In this document: positions 1 to 11,047 of the stretch, in pieces
How the letters are laid out: every line of letters begins with the position of its first letter
Position numbering within the stretch: position 1 is the stretch's first letter
Source: Linanthus parryae
Lineage: Eukaryota; Streptophyta; Magnoliopsida; Ericales; Polemoniaceae
NCBI GenBank assembly: GCA_023055425.1
Contig: JALGPY010000014.1
Location: 14,902,501 to 14,966,500 of the forward strand
Direction of reading: 5' to 3'
Length of the DNA: 64,000 bases
Notes under the pieces: generated by a model
The model's database searches: none
Told to the model about the DNA's origin: nothing
The model's input: only the letters and a program-made list of their open reading frames with translations
Position numbers and translations under genes: made by a program

Positions 1-99
1 ATAATAAAAGAATTCTCCCAAATGAGAAGTTCATATTTCTGGCCGTTTATGTTGCTCTACTTAATTTTTTATTACTGTTAACAATGATTTATTCACTGC

Positions 100-1070
100 A
101 ATAGCAATCCATACAAACGCGATCTTAAGTGATCATCTAAGCCTATCTCTTACGATAGCAGCTAATGCGAACGCGATCTTAAGTGATCATCTAAAGCCTA
201 TCTCTAACGATAGCAGCCAATGCAAACGCGATCTTAAGTGATCATCTAAGCCTATCTCTCACGATAGCAGCTAATGCAAACGCGATCTTAAGTGATCATC
301 TAAAGCCTACCTCTAACGATAGCAGCTAATGCAAATGCGATCTTAAGTGATCATCTAAAGCCTATCTCTCGCGATAGCAGCCAACTCAAATGCGATCTTA
401 ATTGATCATGTAAAGCCTATCTCCTACGATAGCAGCCGAGCACAAATGCGATCTTGATTGATCATGTAAAGCCTATCTCTTACGATAGCAGCCAAACGCA
501 AATGCTATCTTAATTGATCATCTGAAGCCTATCTCCTACGATAGCAGCCAAGCGCCAATGCGATCTTAATTGATCATCTAAAGCATATCTCTCATGATAG
601 CGACCAACGCAAATGCGATCTTAATTGATCATCCGAAGCCTATCTCATACGATAGCAGTCAAACGAAAATACGATCTTAGTTGATCATGTAAAGCCTATC
701 TCTTACGATAGCAGCTAAACGCAAATGCGATCTCAATTTATCATCAAAGCCTATCTGTTACGATAGCAACTCATACACAAAACGATTTTACCTGATTCTC
801 TCAAGCCTATCTGTTACGATAGCAACTCATATGCAGAGTGATTTTAATTGATCACCCAAGCCTCTGTTACGATGGCAGCGCATGCTCAAGACGGTCTTAC
901 TGGATCTTCCAAAAGTCTATCTGTTGCGATAGCAATTTATGCGAGAAACGATCTCAAGCAGTTCGCTAATAAAGCCTATCTTTTGTGATAGCAGCTCGCA
1001 CCACTTAATGATCTTAATCGATCTGTTAAAGACTATCTGTTACGATAGCAATGTTGCGAGCATGATCTTA
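100..1070. repeat. Tandem array in Tat 3' region, copy A
   Basis: About 17 tandem units of roughly 53-58 bp. Each holds a GATCTTAAnTGATCA block and a CTATC..GATAG short inverted repeat. Units near position 150-350 are almost alike; those beyond about 750 drift strongly. The same array occurs at 45601-46500 in copy B. Tat-lineage elements are known for hypervariable tandem repeats between pol and the 3' LTR, which can seed satellite DNA, and this array fits that description. Confidence 0.9.
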
Positions 1071-1701
1071 AATGATTTGCAATGGCCAACTGTAAGCCCA
1101 TCCGCCAAGATGGCACAGCTGCGAAGATACGATCTCGAACGGTCTAGTGAAACACCCGCGAATCAATATATCGCAGATGCGAAACAATTACACAGCATTA
1201 TGCAAGGCGAAATATGCCGAAACGCGTGCGAAATTGTATTCTGTTGTAAAGAGATAGCAGATAATACAGAAAGCTATTTATCATTACGAGTCAAATGACT
1301 TACAATTTATCTGTCTAGATAGCAGCTTACAAGCGAAAAGCTCGAATCTAACTACGCAGCCAACATGGCTTACAATACATTCGAAAAGTGGCTGGTAAGC
1401 CAACAAAGACACAGTACGGAAACCCGGACTGCAAAGGATGAGCCCACCGGTTTCAAACACCGGCTACGCAACGCCCAGATCTGCGGGTGAACATCTGTAG
1501 CAGAGGGGGTCTTGCTCTAAGAGAGCCACATGAAGCCATACGCTCGAGATCCCGCTATCCGACAAGACCGTTGTCAGATATGCTCCCCATAACATTTGCC
1601 CAAGGAACCACCGGTTCCGGCGATCCACAGGCAAGCAGAAGCTCCAAAGGGCAAGGGCTCCTTGTAGACGGGGATGAACGCGACGGTTCGTCATCCCGAG
1701 C

Positions 1702-2049
1702 TCACAACCGTGAAAGTGACGGATTCTTCTTCGGAGATGCTGAAGAAGAATTCCGCCGTTCATTACGAGACGGTAGCACGGTCACTTCGGCGCTGCACCT
1801 CGCCACGAGGCGGCCGGAAACATGACCTGCACACATAATACACGAAGAAATTTCTTCGAACACACATGAGATGTTATCTGCATCTTCTTTATGATGGTTA
1901 TAAAGAGCAATAAGCCTCATAAAGTGGATCTTGGAAACTATTTCTATAGCACAAAGCGCAAACTCAGGATTCAAAACTTGAAGTTGCCATGAATCAACGA
2001 AAAACAAGCGTTGAAGCCAGCAGTCGTAAAGACTCACGGCAAAGCACAT
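1702..2049 (-). CDS. Doubtful 115-aa ORF in Tat spacer, copy A
   Basis: An ATG-started ORF of 115 codons, matched by 44631-44978 in copy B with the same length. The first ~95 residues agree closely; the last ~20 differ because the copies diverge there. Its ATG lies 35 nt downstream of a TATA-like box, so the leader would be extremely short. I recognise no domain. Because the two element copies are nearly identical overall, its conservation is weak evidence. It may be a leader exon or chance. Confidence 0.2.
   Translation of the reverse strand: MCFAVSLYDCWLQRLFFVDSWQLQVLNPEFALCAIEIVSKIHFMRLIALYNHHKEDADNISCVFEEISSCIMCAGHVSGRLVARCSAEVTVLPSRNERRNSSSASPKKNPSLSRL
1723..1751. other. Short hairpin in Tat spacer, copy A
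   Basis: ATTCTTCTTC and GAAGAAGAAT form perfect 10-bp arms around a 9-base loop. Copy B has a hairpin at the matching place (44929-44957) with different but still complementary arms, one G:U apart. It sits at the edge of the patch where the two copies stop being alike. Confidence 0.45.
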
Positions 2050-2083
2050 GTTTGGGATGAAGAACCCAAATAGCAAAGACAGG

Positions 2084-2093
2084 GTTTATATAG
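2084..2093 (-). promoter_or_regulatory. TATA-like box in Tat spacer, copy A
   Basis: CTATATAAAC on the minus strand, embedded in the inverted repeat CAGGGT..ACCCTG. The same box, with the same 35-nt distance to the next ATG, occurs at 44587-44596 in copy B. It points in the direction opposite to the Tat genomic RNA, the same direction as the PMD gene, which lies upstream of it. It could drive a second antisense transcript reading into the tandem array. Confidence 0.35.
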
Positions 2094-2511
2094 ACCCTGT
2101 ACAGACTCTTCGGTTGCCTAAGATGAGTCAGCAAAATTCAAAAAAGAGGGTAAGTTCAATCACTTACGCCTTGAAAAGCGGTAACAATCAATTACCCTAC
2201 TAAAGGCTACGACGATTCAGTAGCGTATCCTAATAAATGACGGATAGTCATGATTCGGATGGACTTCCCAACGGAAGCGTGCTTATCTACCGAGAAATTA
2301 GCGCGAAAATCAAGCAGAGAATCAATTGCTGATGTCATAATTGGGTATGCACAGAAATGTCCAATCAAATCCCGGAAAAGGGCAAAACGGGCAAATTCAT
2401 TGTTTGTTTTAAAAAAAAGAGGAAGAAACCCTAGCAACATTACATTAATGTTTCTAAACATTACATTAATGTTTCAGCTATTTCCTTGCTATTTTTCAAG
2501 ACTCAGAAAAA

Positions 2512-5500
2512 TCAAAGCAAATTCTTGATTAAAGAGTCTTGGGGCGCGAACTGCTCGCTCAGCTTCTCCACCTGTTCCACTTCTTGCTTCAATTGCTCGC
2601 ACCTGGCATTCATCTCATGATACAGCTTCAGAGCTTCATCAACCCTTTGCTTCTGCTGCTCCACCTTTTGCATCTCAGCTGCGAGATTCTGGTGACCGAG
2701 TTTCAAAGTCACAGCCGCGCGAATCAGCGTGACTCTGTCCTTAAGAAACTTAAAGCCCATTCTGCCTTGGACTTTGGTCACGAGGTTTTGGCACATGCCG
2801 CATAGCAATTCAGCACTCTGGACCGAAATGGTCGCAGGCGTAGCCGCAGACAGCTGCTCCAGTATCCAGATGGCTTCAGTGAGGAACAACCTCCTGTCAA
2901 AGGGCCCGATCTCCAGAGATCTCACAAACGAGCGAGGATACCTGAGACGCATTCGAACCACCCAGTCTACATCGGTTTGCTTCAAACCTGAGGAGACGTC
3001 AAAGATAAGTTATGATGTCCAAATTCGCAAGCGAACAAATCGACGTGCGAACAGTAAAACTCTACTTACCAGTTCCTTCCAGAATCTCATGAAGAGAAGG
3101 AATGCGAGCTGCTGGGTTGTTCGAGGACTGCCCTCGCTCCATGACTCTCCTATCAGCTGCGAGCTCTAATCTCTCGTAGTCAGGAGGAAGAATGTAGGCC
3201 GCGCCAGCTGCGACTACGTTCCCAACCTGCGAGCCCCAAAAGCTCCACGCAGGAATGGGTGCCTCTGGCTCAGTCATCACCGGAGGCGAAGGGACAGTCG
3301 AAGTCGGTTGTCGTAGGACACTCTCGGATGCGGAAGCATTAGCAGCAGTTGTCCTTACCTCGTCAGCACTAGCATGGGGACATCTTCTTCCATCAACACA
3401 GTGTCCGCTCCAGCATCGTCGGAAAGCTCGATGATGTCCTCACGAGGCACACTCGCGTGGTCAGCAGCTGCGACGGGCTTCTCGGTATGGGAGCTCGGAA
3501 TTGGAACATAGGGCGCGGAAGACTGACTTCCCTGTTCCAGCTCAGGTCCCTCAGCATGACCTGCGACATCGAATGCGATGATGTAAGGTAACTTGCGCTA
3601 TAAGTTATTTTGCTATCTTTACTAAAGCTAAAGAATAAGCACCTCCACGCGAAGGTGGGATTGAGGTATCCCCGTCATACACTAAGGACGCGGAACCATG
3701 CCCTATTAGTGTGTCCTCACTAAGCAGGTCCTTAAGAGAAGCGTGACCTGAGGTGCGAATAAACCAGTCATGATTCTGCCTCAAGTGGCTAAAGCCTAGT
3801 GCGCGCATATCACTCAAATAATTACCTGAGGGTTCTCCGCATTTGCCTACTAACCAACGGCGAATGTCAGCCTTTGACACACCGTGCTTTAACGCACCCA
3901 CAATAACATCTCTATAAGTTACTGCGAGATTGAAGATCTCACCTTTATCGCCGCCTGCGATCTCTTCAAAGTCCGCTTGGACTTGCTCTAGTGCTGCTGC
4001 ATCCTCTCCGGGAACCTCATCTTCCTCCTCCACATGAGGAGCCACTTCTTCGGGGAGTTCGTCTTCCTCGCTAACTGGACGCACTAAGTCGTCAACATGC
4101 TGCTCTTCAAGGCTCCGCTGTTTCACAAGCTCGAGCTCCTCTTCCTCTCGCCGCCTTCTTCTCTCAGCAGCCTCCGCGGCTGTCTTTCGGGACTCAGCAA
4201 GAACGTCCTCGCTTATGGGCTCATCTGAAATGCCAGAAGGGGCATCTCTCTTTTGTCTTTTGGCCGCGAGGCCACCAATGGTCTCATCATCATCTGCGAA
4301 TGCATGAATGGTTTAAAGAAAAGAAGTGTAAAGAAGTTACGATGACGGGAAAGGAAATGCGACAGAAGTACCTCCTGATTCTTCCTCATGCATTACAGCT
4401 GTTGCTTCTTCTTCTTCATCACTTGCCTGGGGCTCTTGCCTCTCTTCCTCTCCCTCTTGATCGAAGGGAACAAAAGACTCAACTGCGAGCTCTTTCCGCA
4501 CCTTGCTGGGCATGCGACCTTTGCCTTTGTCCTTGATAGAAAGGGACCTCACTGGAGGAGAAGCTGGAGCGCTTCTAGGGGAAGAAATCGTAATTCCCTT
4601 TTGCCTGGGTCTCTTCACTCTTGGCGCCGCAGTCGCTGGAGGAGACGGGTCATCTCCGGGAGGAGACGGAGCCGGAGGATTGTCTATCAGCGAGTCAGCA
4701 AAAACATTCATGACTGCGCGAACCTTTGTTTCAACCTCAGCGTCCATCCTCCATGAAAGCCGGAACGGCTGCTGTCGTCTTCTGGTGGCAACAATGGTGT
4801 TGACCAGCGACTTGGAGCGATCACCAGCTGCGAATCTCCGTACATGACACTACAACAATACAGAATAATAGTGTCAGCACAAGGAAATTGAGGAAACTTA
4901 ACACGTGCGAAGAAATTGCTTACATCAGCAAAAGCCTTGCTGTATCTGACGACTTGCGCGTCGCCTTTCTTGATTGCGGCGACCTGCTCCTTCAGCATGA
5001 AATCGGGGCACAAATGGTTCTCACGATCCCACAGTGAGTAGCAACCATACTCAGACTCGCTCAGACTGCAAGTGGGGCGAAACGGAAAAGAATTTCTTTT
5101 GATCAAGGGAGCTTTACCCGGCTGCGCGGCCGACTCTGTCTCGATCCTTGTTCGCTGGGCAACCCAGTATGCGAGCCAGTTCTGGGAACAACCACCCTCG
5201 CGGGTGCCCGCAGGCTGCTCAAAAGGGAGATTGTTCATGAAAACCGTCTCGCACTCCTTTGTTAGCAAGCGCTTGTAGCATCCTCTGACAATGGACTGGG
5301 GCCAGATTGATGGGGCCACCGCATCAAAACCAAATTGAGGAGAAACTCTAGTGGGGTCAACGTCCACAGTGATCTTCTCATACCTCGGCGCGAGCTCACG
5401 GATATGCTCTGCGAGGGCAGGAAGGGAACCTCGCAGACACCAGCAAAAGAACTCGCGGTAGCGCTCATGGAAGTGAGGTCCCCTTTCAAAGAGAAGCTCT

Positions 5501-6804
5501 TCTGAAAAGACCATGCCTTTAGAGGGGTACAGTTTTGGAAACCATCTCACATTCTCAATACGCGTGGCATAGGGCCTGGCAGTAAACTCCTTCCGTTTGT
5601 CGCATATCAGACTCCAAACGCACTTGGGGTTGCCTGTTCCGAACCATCTCGCAGCTCTTCCGCTGTTACGTGCTTCTGTCTCGCCTGGGGGACACCACTT
5701 TTCAAGTTGGAGAGCAGTTGGAGCATAAGATGGCCAGCGCTCGAACACCCACATTGTCAAAAAGGAAATATTGACAAAGGTCAATACATCGAGGCGGCCA
5801 CGCGACTCCCTCATAGCCAGAACCAGCTGATCAAGCCTATAGTACAGCGTGCCCAAGACCAAGGGTCCGAGTGCGACCCTCTGGCCAAGAGCGAGCCTCA
5901 CAGCAAGAGGCAACACATGGTAGAAGACTCCATCGTGGGGGGGACCATCAATCAGATACCTTGACAGCCAGGCACAAAGAAAAGCACAAAGGGTCAAATG
6001 GTAGCCCTTGCCCTCTACGTAATTCTCGGCCTCCGGGTCCTCGTTCAGAAGCTTCTTAGTAATGCTGCTGTTCGCATAATCGCGAAAGAAGTACTGCAAC
6101 CATTTATTCCAGGTATTCTTCGCGGACGTATCAACTAGTTGCCAGTTAGGAAGAGGCTTGGTAGTGGTCCACCGAGTGGAAATTTTCTTCACCTCTGCCA
6201 AGCATTCCTCCATCTGCGTGTACAAGGCAATCTCCGCAGATGTCCTCAAGGGAGTCAGAGGGTCTACCTCGCCCATGGGGGAAAGCTCGTATAGCATTTG
6301 CACGTCCTCGAGCGTGGGGGCAGCCTCAAACTCAGCAAAATGGAACGTATGAGTCGCAGGCGAGTAACGGGACAAAAGGTCTAGAAGCATGGACTGATCC
6401 AACTTCACGGCAGCACCCTTCATAGCCTGGATAGCAAAGTATACGCCGGCTTCATTAAGAGTCTCGGCGTGATGATCCAATACGTGGTCAATCCACTCAT
6501 CCATATAGTCCAATTTCTGGACGAACGCCTGAGTAGAAATCGCAGTGTATGGGAAGTGCCCGTTTTCGATTCCCAATCGAACTACATCCTCGAAACCAAC
6601 CCACTCGAGCAGGGCTGAGTTAACTCGGCGAGTCAACGTCAGCAATCGCTCAACTGGAACAGGATCAGGCATCCTCTTCGCCTTTATCCTCGCATGGTAT
6701 TAGTCTTTGCCGCCTAAAAAGGGGGCTTTTCGCCACAAGGCCTGCGGAAGGTCGGGTATCTCTTCATCTTCCTTGACGGGTCTGGTTACTCTTGTCTTGG
6801 CCAT
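2512..6804 (-). pseudogene. Antisense five-exon PMD/coiled-coil gene of Tat, copy A
   Basis: A gene running antisense to the Tat element. Inferred exons (minus strand): 6804-4924, 4849-4372, 4293-3643, 3560-3070 and 2987-2512. Introns are 74, 78, 82 and 82 nt, all GT..AG. They agree in phase and size with copy B, giving an ancestral frame of 1325 codons. Exon 1 encodes a region resembling the plant mobile domain (aminotransferase-like PMD, also in MAIN/MAIL1 and many plant transposons). Exons 2-4 are Pro/Ser-rich, basic, then strongly acidic. Exon 5 ends in a Glu/Gln/Leu-rich coiled coil. This copy has a stop codon near codon 35 (TAA at about 6700, where copy B has a sense codon) and a 2-base insertion in exon 4 near 3380, so it is disrupted. 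Function in the element is unknown; PMD proteins act in the nucleus in gene and transposon silencing. Exon limits rest on splice motifs and frame only. Confidence 0.75.
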
Positions 6805-7494
6805 TCCTGCGAAAGAGCAAAAAAAAAAGGGGGGAGAAATACCACACTTCAGTTTGAATTTTGGAATTCAAGATCTATGCGAAGGAAAACGAACAGTTCC
6901 GGTACCAATTTCAGAAATTCGGGAATTGCAAGATCCAATATTGTTGAAAGATTAAAACGAAACGGGTTCAAAGATCAAAGCCTCTTCACAGATTTCATGG
7001 GTTTACAGATTCAACGCAGTTCAAGGCAAACGCTGGTATTTTAAATCAAAAGTAAACGAGGCCAACCTTGTTTTCTTGAAGCCTGCTTGGATATGCACAA
7101 TTGAAGAATACGATTTGCAGTTCTGAACTGGTGATTGATTATCTGGATCTGCTCTCGAAGATCTCCGGGTACCATTCACTTTAAGAGAAAGAAGTGATGC
7201 TTTGCAATAATTGGGGGATACAAGGTATTTATCCAAAACAATGAAGGGTTGCGTCCTTTCGATAGTCGAATCGCAACCGTCACCGTCGAATCGCGCAATC
7301 ACAGGACAAGCTGACGTCACGCCTAAAACCCTAAAGGTCAGACGGCACGACTCTAGGGGTTTTAGGTCATAATGACACGCACGGGGGCTGAACTTACCCG
7401 TATTTGAATTGGTGCGTGGCGGCGACGCGTATGTTGGTTTCCGCGCATGGAAGCCTATACGGCTATGAGTCTTCACGCGCAGAAAGGGGGCTAA
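6805..7494. other. Leader of the antisense PMD gene, copy A
   Basis: Lies between the PMD start codon and the 3' LTR and is about 97% like 39180-39872. The bases just before the ATG (minus strand) read as a pyrimidine run ending in CGCAG, a good 3' splice site, so the first intron probably lies in the leader. A TAAATA box occurs near 7220 on the minus strand. A 151-codon ORF here is open in both copies but looks like leader sequence, not protein. Confidence 0.45.
7481..7494 (+). promoter_or_regulatory. Polypurine tract of Tat copy A
   Basis: AGAAAGGGGGCTAA sits directly before the LTR's TG start. This purine run is the expected primer for plus-strand DNA synthesis. The identical tract occurs in copy B at 39180-39193 on the minus strand, which fixes the orientation of both copies. 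Confidence 0.75.
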
Positions 7495-8121
7495 TGTAGA
7501 TACTGCTTTCTGACATGACAGATCTTGGCCACGTGGCAGTCATCCAGCACACCATATTGTGCTCCGTACACACAGGATCACCAGCCGAGCTGATCCATGT
7601 GGGGGCTGCGAGACAGAGCCCTCGCATACCACTGCACGGGACTTATAGGGACTTAGTGGTTTGGAGGCTAGAGTAAGCCCTGTCGCGTGCGAGCCAAGCC
7701 CGCGCGCGACCTTTAGTAACTGTTTTGAGAGATCTATGGCACGAGCTCCCTAGACCCGGTCAAACCGGTCAAACCCGGTCAACCTCGTAACGGTTCCGGT
7801 ATTCGCGCACCACGTGCTGTAACGGTTCCTATATACTCGGATGAACGTGCCGTTATGGTTAAGCTAATTAAGCCGCCATTAATGGGCGCATTAACCACAC
7901 TACAACGGTCACGTTCTCCAGTATATATAGATCGTCAACCTTTCCATACAAAGGAGAACACACTGGCCATACGCGGAAGCTCTGCCAAACCTCTGTCTCT
8001 CTCTCAGACATTGCTACTGACTTACTCTCTCCCTACACACACCCCTATTCTTCCTGTGCGATCCTTGATCCACTACACACGGTGCACACGGAGGTCTCCC
8101 CGCCGGAATCTCTTGTGCACA
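7495..8121 (+). repeat. 3' LTR of Tat copy A
   Basis: 627 bp from TGTAGATAC to ..TTGTGCACA. Both ends coincide with the limits of similarity to the 626-bp LTR at 38554-39179. It follows a polypurine tract at once. The 5 bases after it are ACTGC; the matching duplication cannot be seen because the 5' end is outside the window. Three near-copies of CCGGTCAAAC(C) occur around 7756-7780. Confidence 0.85.
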
Positions 8122-9785
8122 ACTGCTAAGACTTTGTTGATGCTGCCTACGGAGGAAGAGAAAGTTCAGACCCACAGAGGAAGTAGGAAAGGAAAAGAAG
8201 TCGTAGTGGGTGGGGAAGATAAACAACATAAACTACAGAACAGGGGGCGCGACGAGATCCCAAAGTTGCTTAGTGATGCAAACACAAGTGGTGAAAGGAA
8301 AGAGACCAATATCCATGAACAAAAGCAGATGGTATTGGCTAGAAACGGGTTGAAGAGAGGACGGACCCAATCAAAGCTAACCGATGAAGATCTTCTCAGT
8401 GAAGAGCCATGAAAATGCTAAGTTGGAACGTATGGGGATTGGGTAATCCCTGTACGTTCAACGCTCTTCATTTTCGGTGAAGAGTTTTGTTCCTTCTTTA
8501 GTTTTTCTTTCTGAAACAAAGTTGTGTAAGAATAAAGGAGAAGGTCTTCGGTTGAAACTCGGTTTTCCAACTGCTCTTTGGGTTCCGAGTAGAGGCTTGT
8601 CAGGAGGTCTTGCTCTTCTTTGGAATGATAATTTAGATGTTACTGTTTTATCGTATAGTGCTTTTCACATTCATTGTTCGATCATTGTGGTTGATTTTCC
8701 GGCGAAATGTTTCTTTTTCACCGGAATATATGGAAATCCCGACACGGGTAAAAGGCATTTGACGTGGGATGTGGTAAGAAGTCTTAAACCTGACAACAAT
8801 GCACCTTGGCTTGTGGTAGGTGGATTTTAACGAAATAATTTCTTCTCATGAATTACAAGGCAGGAACACTCCAAATAGACGTCTCATGCAAGATTTTGCG
8901 GATGTTCTCTACGATTGTGATTTGCTTGACCTAGGTTTTGAAGGGTATATATACACTTGGGAGAATGGTCGAGAAGGATAAAACAAAGTTCGGAAACGGT
9001 AAGACCGTGCCACTGCCAACGAAAGTTGGGTGAATTTGTTCCAAAACACCACAGTAAAGCATGTTCAAAATACAGTGTCTGATCATTGTACAAACTTAGT
9101 GAATATAAAAGAAACCCAATTGGAAGCTCGAAAACATAAAAAATTTTCTTTCTCTGCTCAATGGATCAAAAATACAGAATGTGCACAACAAGTACTTCAA
9201 TCCTGGGGGTCGGGGGAGGCGCCAAACTCTGTTGCAGATATGATGTCGAAGATAAATGAAGTAGGCAAGAACCTGCAAAAGTGGAGAAAAAAGTGTGGTC
9301 AATACAAGAAAGCTACAAAGAAAAATTTATTGAAAGAAATTGAAAGCCTCAAAGCAAAGCAGTCCACTGTACACCGAATGAAAAAACTTCAGATTCTTGA
9401 GAACAGATTTAATGAGGTGTTGAGGGATGAAGAAATAAAATGGAAAAAATTGTCGAAAGCATTGTGGCTAAAGGAAGGCGACAAGAACACTGTTTGTTTT
9501 CATAAAAAGGCAAGCCAGCGAAGGAGGAAAATATGATTCGGGGAATCTGCGATGAACAAGGTACGTGGACTAAAGATATGCAACAAGTTCAGACTATTTT
9601 TACTAATTATTTCAGCTCAATCTTTTCTTCAGGAGTGTGTGAAATGGATTTCGTCTTACAGGCGGTTCCCCCAAAAGGTTAGCGATGCGATGAACAGAGA
9701 ATTAATTCGACCATAGCCTGTCGAGGAAGTCAAAACTGCTCTCTTTGAAATGCATCCGATGAAAGCACCGGGACCCGACGGTATG
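8122..9785 (+). mobile_element. Broken L1-type LINE fragment
   Basis: 8122-8411 encodes a Lys/Glu-rich tail ending at a stop, consistent with the end of a LINE ORF1 or a linker. At 8409 an ATG opens a reading starting MKMLSWNVWGLGNP, the classic start of an L1 ORF2 endonuclease (AP-endonuclease fold), followed by VFLSETKL and GLSGGLALLW motifs and WLVVGGF. After stops and frameshifts near 8475, 8830 and 8980, the 9030-9536 frame gives the helical linker with WLKEGDKN, and KAPGPDG near 9765-9785 marks the start of the reverse transcriptase. The rest of RT is missing. Dead: several stops and frameshifts. Confidence 0.8.
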
Positions 9786-10496
9786 TTAGTGTTGGAATAG
9801 ATGCCCTAGAGTCAATCTAGTTTAGTATGAATTTATTTTGGCTAGAACATTCATTGTATTATTTATTGATATTTAATATAATGAAGTCCTTAGATTTACA
9901 ATTGTGTTGTTTATCTTAAATATCCCTAGTCCAGTATAATGATCAATGGGACGATCATCTATAGACTAGTATGGAGTTGAATTGATATGGAGATATCATG
10001 ATCCAACACATGGGTGTGCATTAAGGGTAATGGCACACTGGATTGACCCATCTCCGAGTATGCTACATACACGTTATGTTAAGTCACAAGCGCTTCTCGT
10101 GGTGCAAATGTATTGTCATCCTTAGACTTGAAGTCACTAGATGTTCTAGTTGTGGATTATAGTGATTTTGGTAGCGTCAAACGCTACACCGTAACTGGGT
10201 AGCTATAAAGGCGTGTACCGGATAAAATAAGAAGCAAGCTTAGAGATCGTAGTGGACGTAGATAGAATTTGTCCCTCCCACATAACGGGAGTAAATATCC
10301 TAAGCCAATCGAGGGATAGTTGTAGGGTTTTGATCATGTATACGCAGCGGAAAAACATAATTTATCCATTCAATACCCTTCAAGGATCACAGGACAAGAG
10401 ACATAACGATGGTAAGGAAAGAAATCAAGTTACACACCTTAGGGTTTCTCCTGTAATGACTTGTAACGTGAATTGTGTCACGTCTCAACTTACACA
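9786..10496. mobile_element. Unclassified LTR-like debris
   Basis: The LINE stops abruptly and TGTTGGAATAGATGCCC begins at about 9791, which reads like the start of a copia-type LTR. A second LTR-like start, TGTAGGGTTTTGATCATG, occurs at about 10321. I find no matching partner LTR, no coding capacity and no clear target duplication. The segment ends where similarity to the 37453-38505 duplication starts. Family not identified. Confidence 0.4.
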
Positions 10497-10601
10497 CCTC
10501 ATATAAATGTAGTTCGATAATCGATAGATCTACAAAACAGTTATACTACGGGGCTAATATAACTCTACTAATTTTCTAGATGGTGTTGCGACAATAATGT
10601 A

Positions 10602-10815
10602 CTCTCTCCGTACCAAATTGAGTGTATGTGCAGACTTTTCACGGAGATAAATTTAGTTTTTAACTTGCTAGATTTACTAAAATTTTCTTGTATGTGATAC
10701 TCTTCTTGGAAAGTGAAAATATAATGATTTAAAAATGGGTATGGAGGGAAGTAAAATGGAAAGACGAGTTACTTTGACATATCCATTTTCGGAACACACT
10801 CGGTGACGGAGGGAA
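10602..10815. mobile_element. Stowaway-like MITE
   Basis: Begins CTCTCTCCGTACC and ends GACGGAGGGAA, imperfect terminal inverted repeats of the CTCCCTCCGTYYC type, with TA on both sides. No coding capacity. The diverged copy at 37554-37776 lies in the other duplication arm, so the MITE inserted before the duplication. Confidence 0.65.
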
Positions 10816-11047
10816 TATAGTTCAGGCGGCAAGGAAGTTCCTTCAAACACTGGTTATTCGTTTAGTGAGTGGGTTTGCATTGATTAATTAAGGGGTGCAG
10901 ATGTGGAATGTAGCTTTTATGTACTATGCGCACACAGTAAAAACTTTGAACGCTATGAAATCCATACCAAACAATTCTCATTAGTCACAAACACGATGAA
11001 CAGAAGGGTTCACGAAAGCATAAAAACGAAAAATAACACACTAGAAC

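Larger units (their letters stand above)
1071..2511. other. Tat copy A spacer between array and PMD gene
   Basis: Non-coding for the most part. It is very similar to 44162-45600 of copy B except for a patch at about 1480-1735, where the two copies have unrelated sequence. It contains a TATA-like box, a short ORF of doubtful reality and a small hairpin, each listed separately. Near 2440-2475 the block ACATTAATGT occurs twice in close succession. No other gene is visible. Confidence 0.6.
1..8121 (+). mobile_element. Tat-lineage Ty3/gypsy retrotransposon, copy A (3' part)
   Basis: This segment is the reverse complement of 38554-46602, the 3' part of a Tat-lineage element whose pol is visible in the other copy. 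Order in the element's sense direction: end of the post-pol spacer, tandem array, non-coding spacer, antisense PMD gene, polypurine tract and 3' LTR. Gag and pol would lie left of the window. Homology between the copies stops sharply at 8121, where the LTR ends in ..GTGCACA and LINE sequence begins, so the insertion was into a LINE. The left target-site duplication lies outside the window. Confidence 0.9.

Noticed and set aside
100..1070. Regularly spaced repeats that might be taken for a CRISPR array
   Set aside because: Units are contiguous tandem copies without unique spacers, inside a plant retrotransposon.
3561..4126. Longer intron 3 in the PMD gene, from GATAAAG/GTGAGATC
   Set aside because: That donor would remove a 100-codon conserved open stretch and give a 382-nt intron; the 82-nt alternative matches the other introns and keeps the phase.
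7021..7476. 151-codon ORF also present in the other Tat copy (39042-39446)
   Set aside because: The copies are nearly identical, so shared openness is uninformative; it lies in the PMD gene leader next to the polypurine tract and its end differs between copies.
9030..9536. Independent helical protein gene
   Set aside because: Its frame continues the LINE ORF2 linker (WLKEGDKN) between endonuclease and RT; part of the dead LINE.
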